DNA from: Oleispira sp963851095
Lineage (GTDB): Bacteria; Pseudomonadota; Gammaproteobacteria; Pseudomonadales; Oceanobacteraceae
NCBI GenBank assembly: GCA_963851095.1
Contig: CAWKOX010000013.1
Span: 62,001 to 126,000, forward strand
Reading direction: 5' to 3'
Length of the DNA stretch: 64,000 nt
Position 1 is the first letter of the stretch. Each line of letters opens with the position of its first letter. Positions 29,044 through 37,860 of this stretch are shown piece by piece. Made by a program: the position numbers and the translations under genes. A model generated the notes under the pieces. The model was not told where the DNA came from. It did no database searches and saw only the letters and a program-made list of their open reading frames with translations.

Positions 29044-30239
29044 TATAAAGCCTCGACCATAACAGGGGTCGTCACCTGTGGTACTGAATCGGTGTGATCT
29101 TGAGACTTAGGTTCGACCAGTAAACCATCGACTAAATTGCTAAAAGACCCCGTCACAATACGTTCTCCGAGCATGATGCCAGAGGCGACATACACCTGAT
29201 CTTTGCCTCGATAGAGAACCTCGACTGATCTACGCGATAGGCGGTCTTCTTTGCTAATGGTCCAGAGTTTGTCTTCTGCTTGTAAGCTTTCTCTTGGCAG
29301 AATATGCAATTCCGTTTTATTGCGTCCTATAATGGTGGCCTCAATAAATGAACCCGGCAGTAAAGGCTTAAGCAAGGCATTCGCCATATCGTTATTGTTG
29401 ATGGTCGCAATGACATAAAGTAATTGATTTTTATCTCTTTCGCCTTCTGTGCGAGTGATTACACCTTGCCAAATAATGCTGTCATCTTGGAAATTTTTGA
29501 TTGCTACCGTAGGTGGTAGTACTACCGAGTCGGGCTGCAGGTGTGAAAAATCTAGCCCTAATAGCGCTATTTGGTGGTCGTTTAGAGGCAGCCTTACTTC
29601 GACGCTTTCGGTTCCGTACAGTTTGGCCAATTCTTGTGTTGTTTGTAGGTATTCACCCGCGTGAATATTAGCGATGATCACCTTGCCGCTTATCGGTGCT
29701 TTTATCGAGGTTTTATCCAGTTGTTTTTTTGCATAGTCTAGCGCGGCACTGGCTGCTTCAACTTGGCTATTGGCATAGCGTAATTGTGGAACAAAGAGGG
29801 CGTAGTCGGAGGCATTTTTTCCGGCCCCTTTCTTGGCGACTCGGGCTTTGGCTTTGGTTTCATAATAATGCAATTTTGCTTGGTCGAGTGACGATTGCTT
29901 TTGTGCGATATCTAGAATAAACGGTTGTTGGTCGAGTTGAATAACCAGCTCGTCTTTCTCAACAAAACCGCCTTTTATAAGTTTGTCGTTAACAAAGGTG
30001 ACTAGTCCAGGTACTTCGCTGGTTATATGTCGAATCTGAGCTGGAGAAACCTTGCCTCGACTAAAAATAGGGATAGACACTTCCGCTGACTTTGCAACCG
30101 TATACGGCACTTCTGGAGTAGTGATTTTAACCAGACTCTTTTCGGGTAACGGTTTATTGTCGGTTAACAAAAAAATAGTCGCGGCGGTTATCAATATAAA
30201 AACAGCACCGGTTTTTATATTAGAACTAAATGCAGTCAT
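29043..30239 (-). CDS. RND periplasmic adaptor (membrane fusion protein)
   Basis: The 398-residue protein has an N-terminal hydrophobic anchor (GAVFILITAATIFLLT) and an HlyD-like core. That core is a beta-barrel/lipoyl half-motif GLVTFVNDKLIKGGFVEKDE, an alpha-helical hairpin (QKQSSLDQAKLHYYETKAKA ...), and the returning lipoyl half TSIKAPISGKVIIANIHAGEYL. It bridges the RND pump and an outer-membrane channel. Its stop overlaps the pump start (TAATG), and its own start overlaps the upstream acyltransferase by 14 bases. Confidence 0.92.
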   Translation of the reverse strand: MTAFSSNIKTGAVFILITAATIFLLTDNKPLPEKSLVKITTPEVPYTVAKSAEVSIPIFSRGKVSPAQIRHITSEVPGLVTFVNDKLIKGGFVEKDELVIQLDQQPFILDIAQKQSSLDQAKLHYYETKAKARVAKKGAGKNASDYALFVPQLRYANSQVEAASAALDYAKKQLDKTSIKAPISGKVIIANIHAGEYLQTTQELAKLYGTESVEVRLPLNDHQIALLGLDFSHLQPDSVVLPPTVAIKNFQDDSIIWQGVITRTEGERDKNQLLYVIATINNNDMANALLKPLLPGSFIEATIIGRNKTELHILPRESLQAEDKLWTISKEDRLSRRSVEVLYRGKDQVYVASGIMLGERIVTGSFSNLVDGLLVEPKSQDHTDSVPQVTTPVMVEAL

Positions 30240-31233
30240 TATGATTTTTATCTTCTAGTAAATTATGTTTCCAGTCGCTTAAACACTTTTCAGTCAAGGC
30301 GATATTTTGGCAGATCCAAGGGTGTAACTTTAAACCGAGCGTTAATTGCCCGTGCCACTCCATAATGCCTGTTGATACCGGATAATTTTTAGTACCAATG
30401 CCGCAGCTCACCCATACTTCGTTTTCATTTTCTTGTGGGTTGCTATCTGTTTTTAATGGCCAAGGGCCAAGGTAACTGAAAGACCCCGCATAGAAATTCT
30501 TTTTACTGATGCTGTTATAAATGTATCGAATGCCTGGCTTGCCAACGATCTTGCCTATGTGTGCAAGCTTCCATGTGCTCCAGTGTTCTTTTAGCTTGAT
30601 GCGTTCTTTTATTTCTTGCTGCAGCGCTTTCGGCGTAATGTGATTGTTGAGGCAGATGTTGATGCCTGAAGAGTAGTTACTGGTATCGCTATCACGAGTA
30701 ATAGCCCCACGTAAATTGACGGGATAAAACCAGTAGTAGTTTTGTGTACCCTCTAATAAATTGTCAGCAATCGATTTGTTCAGTGCCCACATAAGAAAGG
30801 TGCTGAAAGCGACTCGGTTCTTTTTGGCATTTCGTTTGAGTTGTAATGTGCTCTCTTTATCAAAAAATGTATTCACTATTTCAGCTGAATTATTATTACT
30901 GCAAGGGTAGGTTTTCTTCCACTGAATCGTCTTGGGTGGCACTTGGATTTTAAGCGTTTTATTCTTTATCTTTTCTAGCTTATTCAGTTTATAGAGCTGC
31001 CAAGAACTGGGTTCGGCTTTTTCTCCTGACACCGGTAGTTGTTCGCAGGGGTATCCTTGCTTGCGTAAAATAGTTGCCACGCCGCCAATGCCGTCCATTT
31101 CGCTATGAGAGAACGTATGCCACTGGGTATGGCCGTTATCTTTATTCATTGGCCCAATACTCATGCTATCGCTTATGCCTAACTCTTTTCTGACATCAAA
31201 CCACATGGATATATAATCTTTGGATGCTTTCAT
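30226..31233 (-). CDS. CAT/condensation-like acyltransferase (HSEMDG)
   Basis: The 335-residue soluble protein is not close to a named family. It has FSHSEMDGIGG at about residues 41-51, an HxxxDG catalytic motif of the chloramphenicol-acetyltransferase/condensation superfamily. The later segment FYPVNLRGAITRDSDTSNYS at about 170-189 corresponds to the second conserved block. Its position between a GNAT gene and the RND adaptor makes it a likely tailoring acyltransferase. It is short for a full condensation domain (about 450), so it may be a reduced member. Confidence 0.55.
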   Translation of the reverse strand: MKASKDYISMWFDVRKELGISDSMSIGPMNKDNGHTQWHTFSHSEMDGIGGVATILRKQGYPCEQLPVSGEKAEPSSWQLYKLNKLEKIKNKTLKIQVPPKTIQWKKTYPCSNNNSAEIVNTFFDKESTLQLKRNAKKNRVAFSTFLMWALNKSIADNLLEGTQNYYWFYPVNLRGAITRDSDTSNYSSGINICLNNHITPKALQQEIKERIKLKEHWSTWKLAHIGKIVGKPGIRYIYNSISKKNFYAGSFSYLGPWPLKTDSNPQENENEVWVSCGIGTKNYPVSTGIMEWHGQLTLGLKLHPWICQNIALTEKCLSDWKHNLLEDKNHNDCI

Positions 31234-31300
31234 GATAGTGGCCTATAGTCGACTGGGTTCTAGGTAAATAAGAGGCGGTGCTGATGGATGATTTAAAACA

Positions 31301-32359
31301 TCAGGCTGGTCGCCGTAGCTTGCTAAGGTAGTGGTTACTGACAAGGCTGTGGCGTTTTAGATTTTTTACGGCGTCATGCAGTTGATCTTGCTCGTCTAAT
31401 CCTAGGATGAGAGCGTCATACTGCGTTTTTTTATGTTCAGTCATAATTTCAGTAATAAGACTTTTTAGGAACGCTGGTTCGTTGTCTTTGCATAAAATTG
31501 AGTGAAGGCTGATGTAATTACCTAAACTCCCAGGGCTGGGTAAATTCAAACCACCCAGAATTTTACTGCTGATATTATTAATATGACGCAGTACCTTCAT
31601 ATTACCGTGGTACGACAGGAAGCGCGTTTGCTTAAACGATTTTTGATCCCAAGTACCAGCAACGGCAACTAGCTCTTGCTTGTTGAAGCATAAATAATAA
31701 TTACTTAAATTGAGGTTACGATAATACTGATCGTTGCTGTCTATTTTTGAAAAATCATAACAAGGATAGAATTGTTTCTCTGATGAATGCTTGTCGAAGA
31801 ATGCTTGCAATAACTCTATGTCATTACTGCTCGCTCTGCGGATTTTATGTTCTATTGGCGCCCCTTTTTTTCTCCCTGTGTTTTGGTTAAGGGCAATCAT
31901 GTGGGTGACCAGCTTACCAGCAGGGTGATAGTTAGGCAGTGTCAAACGGCCACTGCCAACGGTATCGATTGATGCGGTATTCTCCTCTAAAATTACCGTT
32001 TGCATCCATTCATTCTGCATTAACTCGCGGTATTTTTTAAATAACCTAAAGAGAGTTCTGCCGCCTTTATAATCCTCATGAATACGCAGGTCGTTGCCAT
32101 AGCGGGTTAGTTGTTTTTTACCATTGATATAAACGAAACGTTTACCAATACTGAATGAGGCAACCAAACGCTGTTCTTGTGTATCTTCCATTAACCAAAC
32201 ATCGGGTTCACTGGTTGTGGTTTCTGTTGCATGAAAAAAGTCAGGTGTGCGTTCAAAGTTTAAACGAATGCTACCTGGCTGCGGAGTGCTATTAATTAGG
32301 GTAATTAACGCTTCAGAATCATTGTGAGTGGCAGGGCGAATGTTAAAACGCTGGCTCAT
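31301..32359 (-). CDS. Two-domain GNAT-like acyltransferase
   Basis: The 352-residue protein starts FNIRPATHNDSEALITLINS, the typical GNAT beta1-alpha1 opening, with the acetyl-CoA loop region YGNDLRIHEDYKGGRTLFRL at about 90-109. A second similar repeat begins near residue 172 (KIRRASSNDIELLQAFFDKH), so this is probably a tandem GNAT. It overlaps the GH3 gene by four bases. The acyl donor and acceptor cannot be named. Confidence 0.65.
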   Translation of the reverse strand: MSQRFNIRPATHNDSEALITLINSTPQPGSIRLNFERTPDFFHATETTTSEPDVWLMEDTQEQRLVASFSIGKRFVYINGKKQLTRYGNDLRIHEDYKGGRTLFRLFKKYRELMQNEWMQTVILEENTASIDTVGSGRLTLPNYHPAGKLVTHMIALNQNTGRKKGAPIEHKIRRASSNDIELLQAFFDKHSSEKQFYPCYDFSKIDSNDQYYRNLNLSNYYLCFNKQELVAVAGTWDQKSFKQTRFLSYHGNMKVLRHINNISSKILGGLNLPSPGSLGNYISLHSILCKDNEPAFLKSLITEIMTEHKKTQYDALILGLDEQDQLHDAVKNLKRHSLVSNHYLSKLRRPA

Positions 32360-34023
32360 GATACGGCTGCTAATTTAGAGTTAGTTGATGAATTGGTTTC
32401 AAATAAGAAGTTACTATTTTCCCAAGTTATCAGCGGCTCAACTTTTATATTCCCTTTCACCATGCCTTGATCCATTTTATGCTGAGCATAAACGTTTAAG
32501 GCATCTTTTTTGATCATCACTCTGGCGCTATCAAGTTGGCCTAGTTCACGAGCAAGCTTATAGTGGAAATGTTCGCAAAGCTGTTCTTCTAGTCTTTTTG
32601 AAAGGCTGCTTTCAGTTTGTTCTACATAGCCTTCAATGAGCGAGGATTGCTCACTGCATAATAAGGCGTAGCGTGGTTTTTCATGCGCTTTTTTAGCGGG
32701 AAGAGCAATCAAGGTAATTGGGGTTACTGTATCAACTTGATTGAAGTGGTTAATTAGTTGTATAGCCACCTCTGGAGAAATTTTTTCTCCAACGAGATCC
32801 GTACCATCGATTCGGCCAATAAATTCAAAACAGGGGCACTGGTTAATGAATGAAGTGACTTTTAATTGGTCTTTCATTGCATAGCGTAGCAGGCCGTTAC
32901 TGGAGCTGATAATTGGGCGTACATTTTGTCCTTCTTCTAACTGCCAGCTGGTATAAATTTTTCCATTGGATAAATCTTCAAATTCATAAAAGTGACTATT
33001 GATTGCTAATGGATACTTGCCTTTAAAGGGGATACTAATAACCCCTTCCGTTGCCCATAAACCTTTTCCTTGAAAGTCGCAGTGAGGAAATAACGCATGC
33101 AACTTTGCTGCCCATATCTTTGAAGAAGAGGTATCCCACGCGCTTATTAATGCTAAGTTTGGCCAGATGGATTGAGTAAAGTTGGCATCCATTTCACCAT
33201 CCCATTTTGCGAGTATTCTTGCTGAGCGAGTATTTTTTGGGCAGTTAATGTTGATTAGGCCAGACAAGTGCTGTGGCCACTTACCTTTGTTTAAGGTGTA
33301 TTGCAGATCAACCTTATGTGTTTGCATGAATTCTAACAGGCTTAACGCAAATGTCGGGCTCCAGACAGAGATGAAGCTAAGATCGCTGCAGCTTAATAGA
33401 TAAGCGGCAGTTGCAAAGAATGACTCATCAGATGTTTCGGCAAGAGAAATAGACTCCGGGACGGCCATGGTGCCCGCCATGAATAATCGTTTCCACCAAG
33501 GTAATAGTTGTAAATCATTATTAATACTGGTGGTCAGTTTATTTCTTAAATCGCTGGGTACCCACGACAGTGACCAATAATGCTTTCCCTTTAAAATACC
33601 TGGGTATTTTTCATACATGTCACCAATCCATGGAGAGATAGCATTATCGAGTTCATTCAAGAACTCTTGGGTATAAGGAATCCATTTTATTTTAGAGGTC
33701 GAGCCACTAGTCGGCTGATAACGCTGGCACTCATGCTTGGTTAAAACAGGTTTATTATCTTCTTGTTGTTTTTGTATGAGTGTCTGCCAATAGTGGTAAT
33801 CAGTGATAGGCACCTGCTGCTGAAATTCTTGCAGTGAAGTATTCTTTTCTATGTTTTGTTGATGAGCGCTTAGTGAACCATCAATGGTATTAAGAATTTT
33901 ATTTAAAATATTTTTTTGCGCAGTTTCAACATCTAAACTTGCCTCAGACAAGTTATTGCATCCAGTTTTTGATAAACGATAAGACGCTTGATGTAATAAT
34001 CGACTGATTAAATTAGACTTCAT
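32356..34023 (-). CDS. GH3-family acyl-adenylate/amide synthetase
   Basis: The product has about 555 residues. GH3 enzymes adenylate a carboxylic acid with ATP and conjugate it to an amino acid or amine. The family motif 1 is RYQPTSGSTSKIKWIPYTQEF, followed by GLWATEGVISIP, NSHFYEFEDL and YAMKDQLKVTSF later. I chose ATG 34023 because AGAGG precedes it. An ATG at 34047, eight codons upstream, overlaps the previous stop (ATGA) and is also possible. The family is best known from plants, and bacterial members are scattered. It is the probable key activating enzyme of this operon. Confidence 0.8.
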   Translation of the reverse strand: MKSNLISRLLHQASYRLSKTGCNNLSEASLDVETAQKNILNKILNTIDGSLSAHQQNIEKNTSLQEFQQQVPITDYHYWQTLIQKQQEDNKPVLTKHECQRYQPTSGSTSKIKWIPYTQEFLNELDNAISPWIGDMYEKYPGILKGKHYWSLSWVPSDLRNKLTTSINNDLQLLPWWKRLFMAGTMAVPESISLAETSDESFFATAAYLLSCSDLSFISVWSPTFALSLLEFMQTHKVDLQYTLNKGKWPQHLSGLININCPKNTRSARILAKWDGEMDANFTQSIWPNLALISAWDTSSSKIWAAKLHALFPHCDFQGKGLWATEGVISIPFKGKYPLAINSHFYEFEDLSNGKIYTSWQLEEGQNVRPIISSSNGLLRYAMKDQLKVTSFINQCPCFEFIGRIDGTDLVGEKISPEVAIQLINHFNQVDTVTPITLIALPAKKAHEKPRYALLCSEQSSLIEGYVEQTESSLSKRLEEQLCEHFHYKLARELGQLDSARVMIKKDALNVYAQHKMDQGMVKGNIKVEPLITWENSNFLFETNSSTNSKLAAVS

Positions 34024-34043
34024 CAGGTAGCCTCTAACAAATT

Positions 34044-34808
34044 TCATGATGCTTCCAAACGTAGAGCTTTACTCTTCGGTTTTTTGAAAGATAAGACGTT
34101 TTTCTTCATGAATTGCCAAACCATATTGACCGATACTTCGCCAACGCAGGGCAGCTCAGTGCCTTGTCTCCAAGAAGGATTTAGTTTTTCGAAGTGACGA
34201 ATGTCAGGGTGATTTTCAGTCATGTCTGTTGTTATGGCGGCAACATCGTCTTTTAGGTGCTGGTACTCGCCACCAAAATCTAGCAGTCGATGAGTTTCAT
34301 TGTATGCACTTGGGTAGAGCTTTTGGCAGTATTCATCGACAACGGCTTCTAGCCTAATATTGTTTTTATCATGACTTGGGTAATGCTTAGGGAAGTTGTT
34401 GGTCAGCAATAAATAGGTTTTGTAACCTTTTGATATTAATAACCAAAATATTGGAGTTTTAGGTTTCTTTAGTTTTGTCTTTAATAGCTGCTTCACAAAG
34501 CACGTTTGCAGAGCTTTATTTCCCCAGTATTTTTTCTCAATGACGGTATCGCCACTGAAGATACCAATGGATTTTTTACCAGACGCGATCAGTTCTAATT
34601 CTGTCCAAGTACTGAAGCCAACAATTCTTTTTTCGAGTTTGTCTTCTAGAACGATAACACCTGTTTTAGCCCCCATATCATTCACAAAGTTTTTCAGGTC
34701 AGCATTGTGGTAGTACTGAATGAAAATTTTGTGCATTTCTAATAGCTGCGGGACTGAAACATTTTTTATATTTATGAAATTTGCGACGAGTTTGCTTTTA
34801 ACTTCCAT
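34044..34808 (-). CDS. GNAT-like acyltransferase, first gene of the acyl-conjugate operon
   Basis: The protein has about 254 residues. A segment VGFSTWTELELIASGKKSIG then GDTVIEKKYWGNKALQTCFV (about 70-110) matches the GNAT core with an acetyl-CoA loop. LLISKGYKTYLLLTNNFPKH (about 128-147) is like the aromatic-rich helix seen in N-acyl amino acid synthase-type GNATs. I chose ATG 34808 because GGAG lies eight bases upstream; the open frame extends to a TTG at 34859. The next gene overlaps its stop. The substrate is unknown. Confidence 0.55.
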   Translation of the reverse strand: MEVKSKLVANFINIKNVSVPQLLEMHKIFIQYYHNADLKNFVNDMGAKTGVIVLEDKLEKRIVGFSTWTELELIASGKKSIGIFSGDTVIEKKYWGNKALQTCFVKQLLKTKLKKPKTPIFWLLISKGYKTYLLLTNNFPKHYPSHDKNNIRLEAVVDEYCQKLYPSAYNETHRLLDFGGEYQHLKDDVAAITTDMTENHPDIRHFEKLNPSWRQGTELPCVGEVSVNMVWQFMKKNVLSFKKPKSKALRLEAS

Positions 34809-34904
34809 GCGCTGAATCTCCATTGTCATAACTACAGATGATGAGTACTTGAGAAACAATTCTGTTTATTGTTTTTATTTTTGCGCTACCTTATCAGCGG
34901 GGAA

Positions 34905-34912
34905 GGGGGGGG
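34905..34912. repeat. G8 homopolymer tract in the operon leader
   Basis: Eight consecutive G (C8 on the coding strand) follow GGGGAA, about 100 bases before the operon's first start codon. It is the only homopolymer of this size I noticed in an intergenic region here. Such tracts can be slippage sites, but no function is shown. Confidence 0.4.
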
Positions 34913-34936
34913 ATAACCCTCCTAAAGTAGGGTGTG

Positions 34937-34964
34937 AAAAAACCACTACTTAAGTAGCGGTTTT
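34937..34964. terminator. Long palindromic terminator
   Basis: The sequence reads as a near-perfect palindrome with a 13-bp arm (AAAACCACTACTT with AAGTAGCGGTTTT, one mismatch), flanked by A6 and T4. On the minus strand it is followed by six T. It would end leftward transcripts from the tandem lipoprotein genes. Confidence 0.65.
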
Positions 34965-35273
34965 ATTGTCTTTAATGACAGGAGATTGGCTGAGTTTTTT
35001 TCGATTATTGATCACTTTTACATGCGATGCGTCTTGTAATGCTTGATGTAACGTAGGGCTTAGGAAATTAGGCGTGAACAGTCTAGTGCTTTTCTAATGC
35101 TGTTGGTAAGGGAGGCTTAAGTGATTGATGAGTTTAGGTTACAAGTGTTATTACAGTTTTAAAATTTATTACTAAGGGTCTTACTGAGAAAAAATACTGA
35201 ACGAACCTATGATGAACTATTACCAGCTTGACATGACTTATAACGGTGCAAAAAGCTGGAGGTTGTGCTTACT
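34965..35273. other. Intergenic region without a recognised gene
   Basis: I found no convincing coding frame on either strand. The stretch is AT-rich and lies between the stop of the 375-residue lipoprotein gene and the palindromic terminator, so it would be its 3' untranslated region. Confidence 0.4.
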
Positions 35274-36401
35274 CTAAGGCTGAATAAACAAGGAAAAATT
35301 AGCTCTTATCTCTTCACCATCATGGCCGACAATGTTGGCTTTGGTTGAGAGGTTATTCTTACTTTGCGAATCCAGTGTTAGATCAAATTTTACCGGATTT
35401 TGACAGTTTTCATCTAGATTTTTTTTGGGACACGTACTCATCGAGTGGTAGGAGTTTGATTTAGGCTGGTCGAGATAAAGTGATTTGAGATCGGCTTGAA
35501 GATACTTTCTAACTCCAAAATATAAAGTTTCTTCTTCGGATGAGGAATTAATACCTATATTTAAGGCTTGAATAAATTGAGTCTCTATACTATTTTTTTC
35601 TGAAGAAGTCGTAGTGATTTTTGATGTCTTTTCATTTGATTTAAGGCAAAAGAGTTGGCTTGTTGTATTAGATAGACTCAAATCTTCAGATTGAATATTT
35701 AGTGTGTAAACAAGTTCAGGTGCATCGTCGATATGTATAGAGTCGCTAATTTTTACTCCGCTAATTTTCATGATTTTGTTATATTCAATATCATGAGCGC
35801 CACTCAATGGAATAATTACATAAGGGGCAGAATTATATAGATCAGAGGGGTCGTAATTTACTAATATCTTATGAGAGATATTACCAGTAATGGTTAGGTT
35901 CTGTTTGAAGCTGAGTTGGCCTTCTTCTTGGCTCTGCCAGAGCAGCTCTGGATAAAACATCTTCCAATATTGGTTAAAGTGATCATCGTGTGTTGAAACA
36001 TTACGTAATTGATCTTCGCTGAATTCCCATTCATATGGAATCATCGAATCAGAGAGTGTCGATAAAATTGTACTATTGCTGTTAGGGCCCGGTAGGTAGC
36101 CACAGTATGAATTGATTTCATATTTAGTGCTGTCAGCGATGCCTTGAATTGTCACAAGTTGGCGAATGAAATAACTATCATCTACATCCCTTTGGCCAAA
36201 TGAACCTATTGCGGTTTCATTCATATCAATATCCATATGCAGCATCCAGATCCCTTCAGGAGATTCGCTAGAAAGATTTGGATTGATATCGGGTAGGGCG
36301 ACGCGGTTGTCTTTATCGCTGGCTTTATGACTATCGTTATTGCCGATACAGGCAGATAGAGTAAAACTGAGAAGAAATAGCGCTATCCATTGCTTGTTCA
36401 T
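35274..36401 (-). CDS. Lipoprotein of unknown function, paralogue of the next gene
   Basis: The 375-residue protein has signal peptide QWIALFLLSFTLSAC with lipobox LSAC, then a polar linker (IGNNDSHKASDKDNR). The mature part has many beta-strand-like stretches and ends EEIRANFSLFIQP. No known domain was recognised. The first 45 or so residues are almost identical to the adjacent 408-residue paralogue, while the middle is strongly diverged. It lies 48 bases downstream of that paralogue in the same direction and is probably co-transcribed. Confidence 0.7.
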   Translation of the reverse strand: MNKQWIALFLLSFTLSACIGNNDSHKASDKDNRVALPDINPNLSSESPEGIWMLHMDIDMNETAIGSFGQRDVDDSYFIRQLVTIQGIADSTKYEINSYCGYLPGPNSNSTILSTLSDSMIPYEWEFSEDQLRNVSTHDDHFNQYWKMFYPELLWQSQEEGQLSFKQNLTITGNISHKILVNYDPSDLYNSAPYVIIPLSGAHDIEYNKIMKISGVKISDSIHIDDAPELVYTLNIQSEDLSLSNTTSQLFCLKSNEKTSKITTTSSEKNSIETQFIQALNIGINSSSEEETLYFGVRKYLQADLKSLYLDQPKSNSYHSMSTCPKKNLDENCQNPVKFDLTLDSQSKNNLSTKANIVGHDGEEIRANFSLFIQP

Positions 36402-36449
36402 TATTTTTATCCGTAATAATCAGCTTCAAGTGAATGTTTTTATTGATCT

Positions 36450-37676
36450 TTAGGGCTGGATAGAGAATGAGAACTCAGCACGAACTTCTTCGGCATCATG
36501 ATTAATAATATAGGCTTTGGCTGAAATACCGTTTTTACTTTTGATGTCTAATTGCATGTCGAAGTTGATGGCACTCTGGCAGTTGCTTGACTCAGTCTCT
36601 AAGCAGAGATTGGTATAGTCGTATGCAGTACTACCTATTCCAAGAAGTTCTGGGTTGGTGAGGCTAAGCAGACTTTTATGCGTATTATTGTTATGGATGA
36701 TTTTTAAATAGGGTGATCTTGTATCTTCTTGTGAAAAAGTATCAGAAGGTAAAAATTGCAACGTTGCCAAGTTTTTCGAGAATATTACCTGCTCACTTGT
36801 ATCATTTTCACGAGTAACAACTTTTGATTGCCACTCGGCTGTACGAAGACAACCTAAGTTGTTAGAGGTGTCACTGATATCTATTTCACTCCTGTTAAAA
36901 AACATTTCAAAGTTAATTTCATCTGCGCTTGTAAACTTTTGCGAGTCGCTAAGCTTAACGCCTGTAATGAGCATATCTCTTTGATAATTCATTATTGCAG
37001 GCTCATTACTGAAGGCCTCAAAACGAAGGCTTCCGCTAAGCTCTCGATTGTCGATCAAATTTAACTCCCCTTTTTTTGTTCCTGTATCGTTCATTGTAAG
37101 TAGATATGGGAATTCAAAATTAAAAGGTTGGAGCATGTATTCAAAATTCGCAATGTTATCCGAATTAGGGGTGACCAGTATTGGTAGAAGCTTAGAGCCT
37201 GATAAATTCCACTCTGTTGGTAGGTCTGTGTTTGTTAAATTAAAAATTGAATAGGTGAGGTTGGTACTTTCGAGATTGTAAGCTGATTGTATTTCTTTAA
37301 ATGTCGAAGTGATCTCTGAGCTAAGTGCTCCAAAATCTTTAGAAAAGTGATTATTAGTTGGCAGATATGATGCATCACAGGCTGCTGCAAATTGGAATTC
37401 AGTTGGATTTTTTCCCTTCACAATTTTAATTATTTGACGAATAAAGTAGTTATCTTGGTTTGTTCTTGTATAACTTCCATTTGCATAAGTTTCGTTTGCT
37501 TCAATATCCATATGCAGTATCCAGATCCCTTCAGGAGATTCGGTAGAAAGATTTGGATTGATATCGGGTAGGGCGACACGGTTGTCTTTATCGCTGGCTT
37601 TATGACTATCGTTATTGCCGATGCAAGCAGTTAGAGTAAAACTGAGAAGAAATAGCGCTATCCATTGCTTTTTCAT
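36450..37676 (-). CDS. Lipoprotein of unknown function, tandem paralogue
   Basis: The 408-residue lipoprotein has lipobox LTAC and the same linker as its neighbour, and ends EEVRAEFSFSIQP. The open frame extends upstream to 37889 across the tRNA-Phe gene. The true start is ATG 37676, preceded by AGGGAG and directly followed by a signal peptide. The start lies only 18 bases after a terminator-like hairpin that follows the tRNA, so either read-through or a promoter within the hairpin region must drive it. No known domain was recognised. Confidence 0.7.
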   Translation of the reverse strand: MKKQWIALFLLSFTLTACIGNNDSHKASDKDNRVALPDINPNLSTESPEGIWILHMDIEANETYANGSYTRTNQDNYFIRQIIKIVKGKNPTEFQFAAACDASYLPTNNHFSKDFGALSSEITSTFKEIQSAYNLESTNLTYSIFNLTNTDLPTEWNLSGSKLLPILVTPNSDNIANFEYMLQPFNFEFPYLLTMNDTGTKKGELNLIDNRELSGSLRFEAFSNEPAIMNYQRDMLITGVKLSDSQKFTSADEINFEMFFNRSEIDISDTSNNLGCLRTAEWQSKVVTRENDTSEQVIFSKNLATLQFLPSDTFSQEDTRSPYLKIIHNNNTHKSLLSLTNPELLGIGSTAYDYTNLCLETESSNCQSAINFDMQLDIKSKNGISAKAYIINHDAEEVRAEFSFSIQP

Positions 37677-37693
37677 TATTTGCTCCCTGCAAA

Positions 37694-37724
37694 TAAAAAA
37701 GCCCGTACTTTTCAGTACAGGCTT
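37694..37724 (-). terminator. Terminator after tRNA-Phe
   Basis: The stem is 10 bp with one mismatch (AAGCCCGTACT with AGTACAGGCTT) and a TTTC loop, followed on the minus strand by six T. It lies 12 bases after the tRNA 3' end and 18 bases before the lipoprotein start, so it could also attenuate read-through. Confidence 0.75.
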
Positions 37725-37735
37725 CTTGGAATAAG

Positions 37736-37811
37736 TGGTGCCCGGAGACAGAATCGAACTGCCGACACGAGGATTTTCAATCCTCTGCTCTACCGACTGA
37801 GCTATCCGGGC
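37736..37811 (-). tRNA. tRNA-Phe (GAA)
   Basis: The 76-base cloverleaf on the minus strand starts GCCCGGATAGCTCAG and ends CTCCGGGCACCA, with CCA encoded. The anticodon stem GAGGA/TCCTC encloses the loop TTGAAAA, so the anticodon is GAA (Phe). The acceptor stem pairs GCCCGGA with TCCGGGC, and the T arm has GTTCGATTC. Confidence 0.97.
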
Positions 37812-37860
37812 GACTCTATGAACTGCGTTACCAGCTGGTAAGTGTTCGTTGAGTGGGCGC

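Noticed and set aside
24416..37811. Genomic island inserted at tRNA-Phe
   Set aside because: No integrase, transposase or second copy of the tRNA 3' end was seen in the window. I kept only the possibility noted in the findings.
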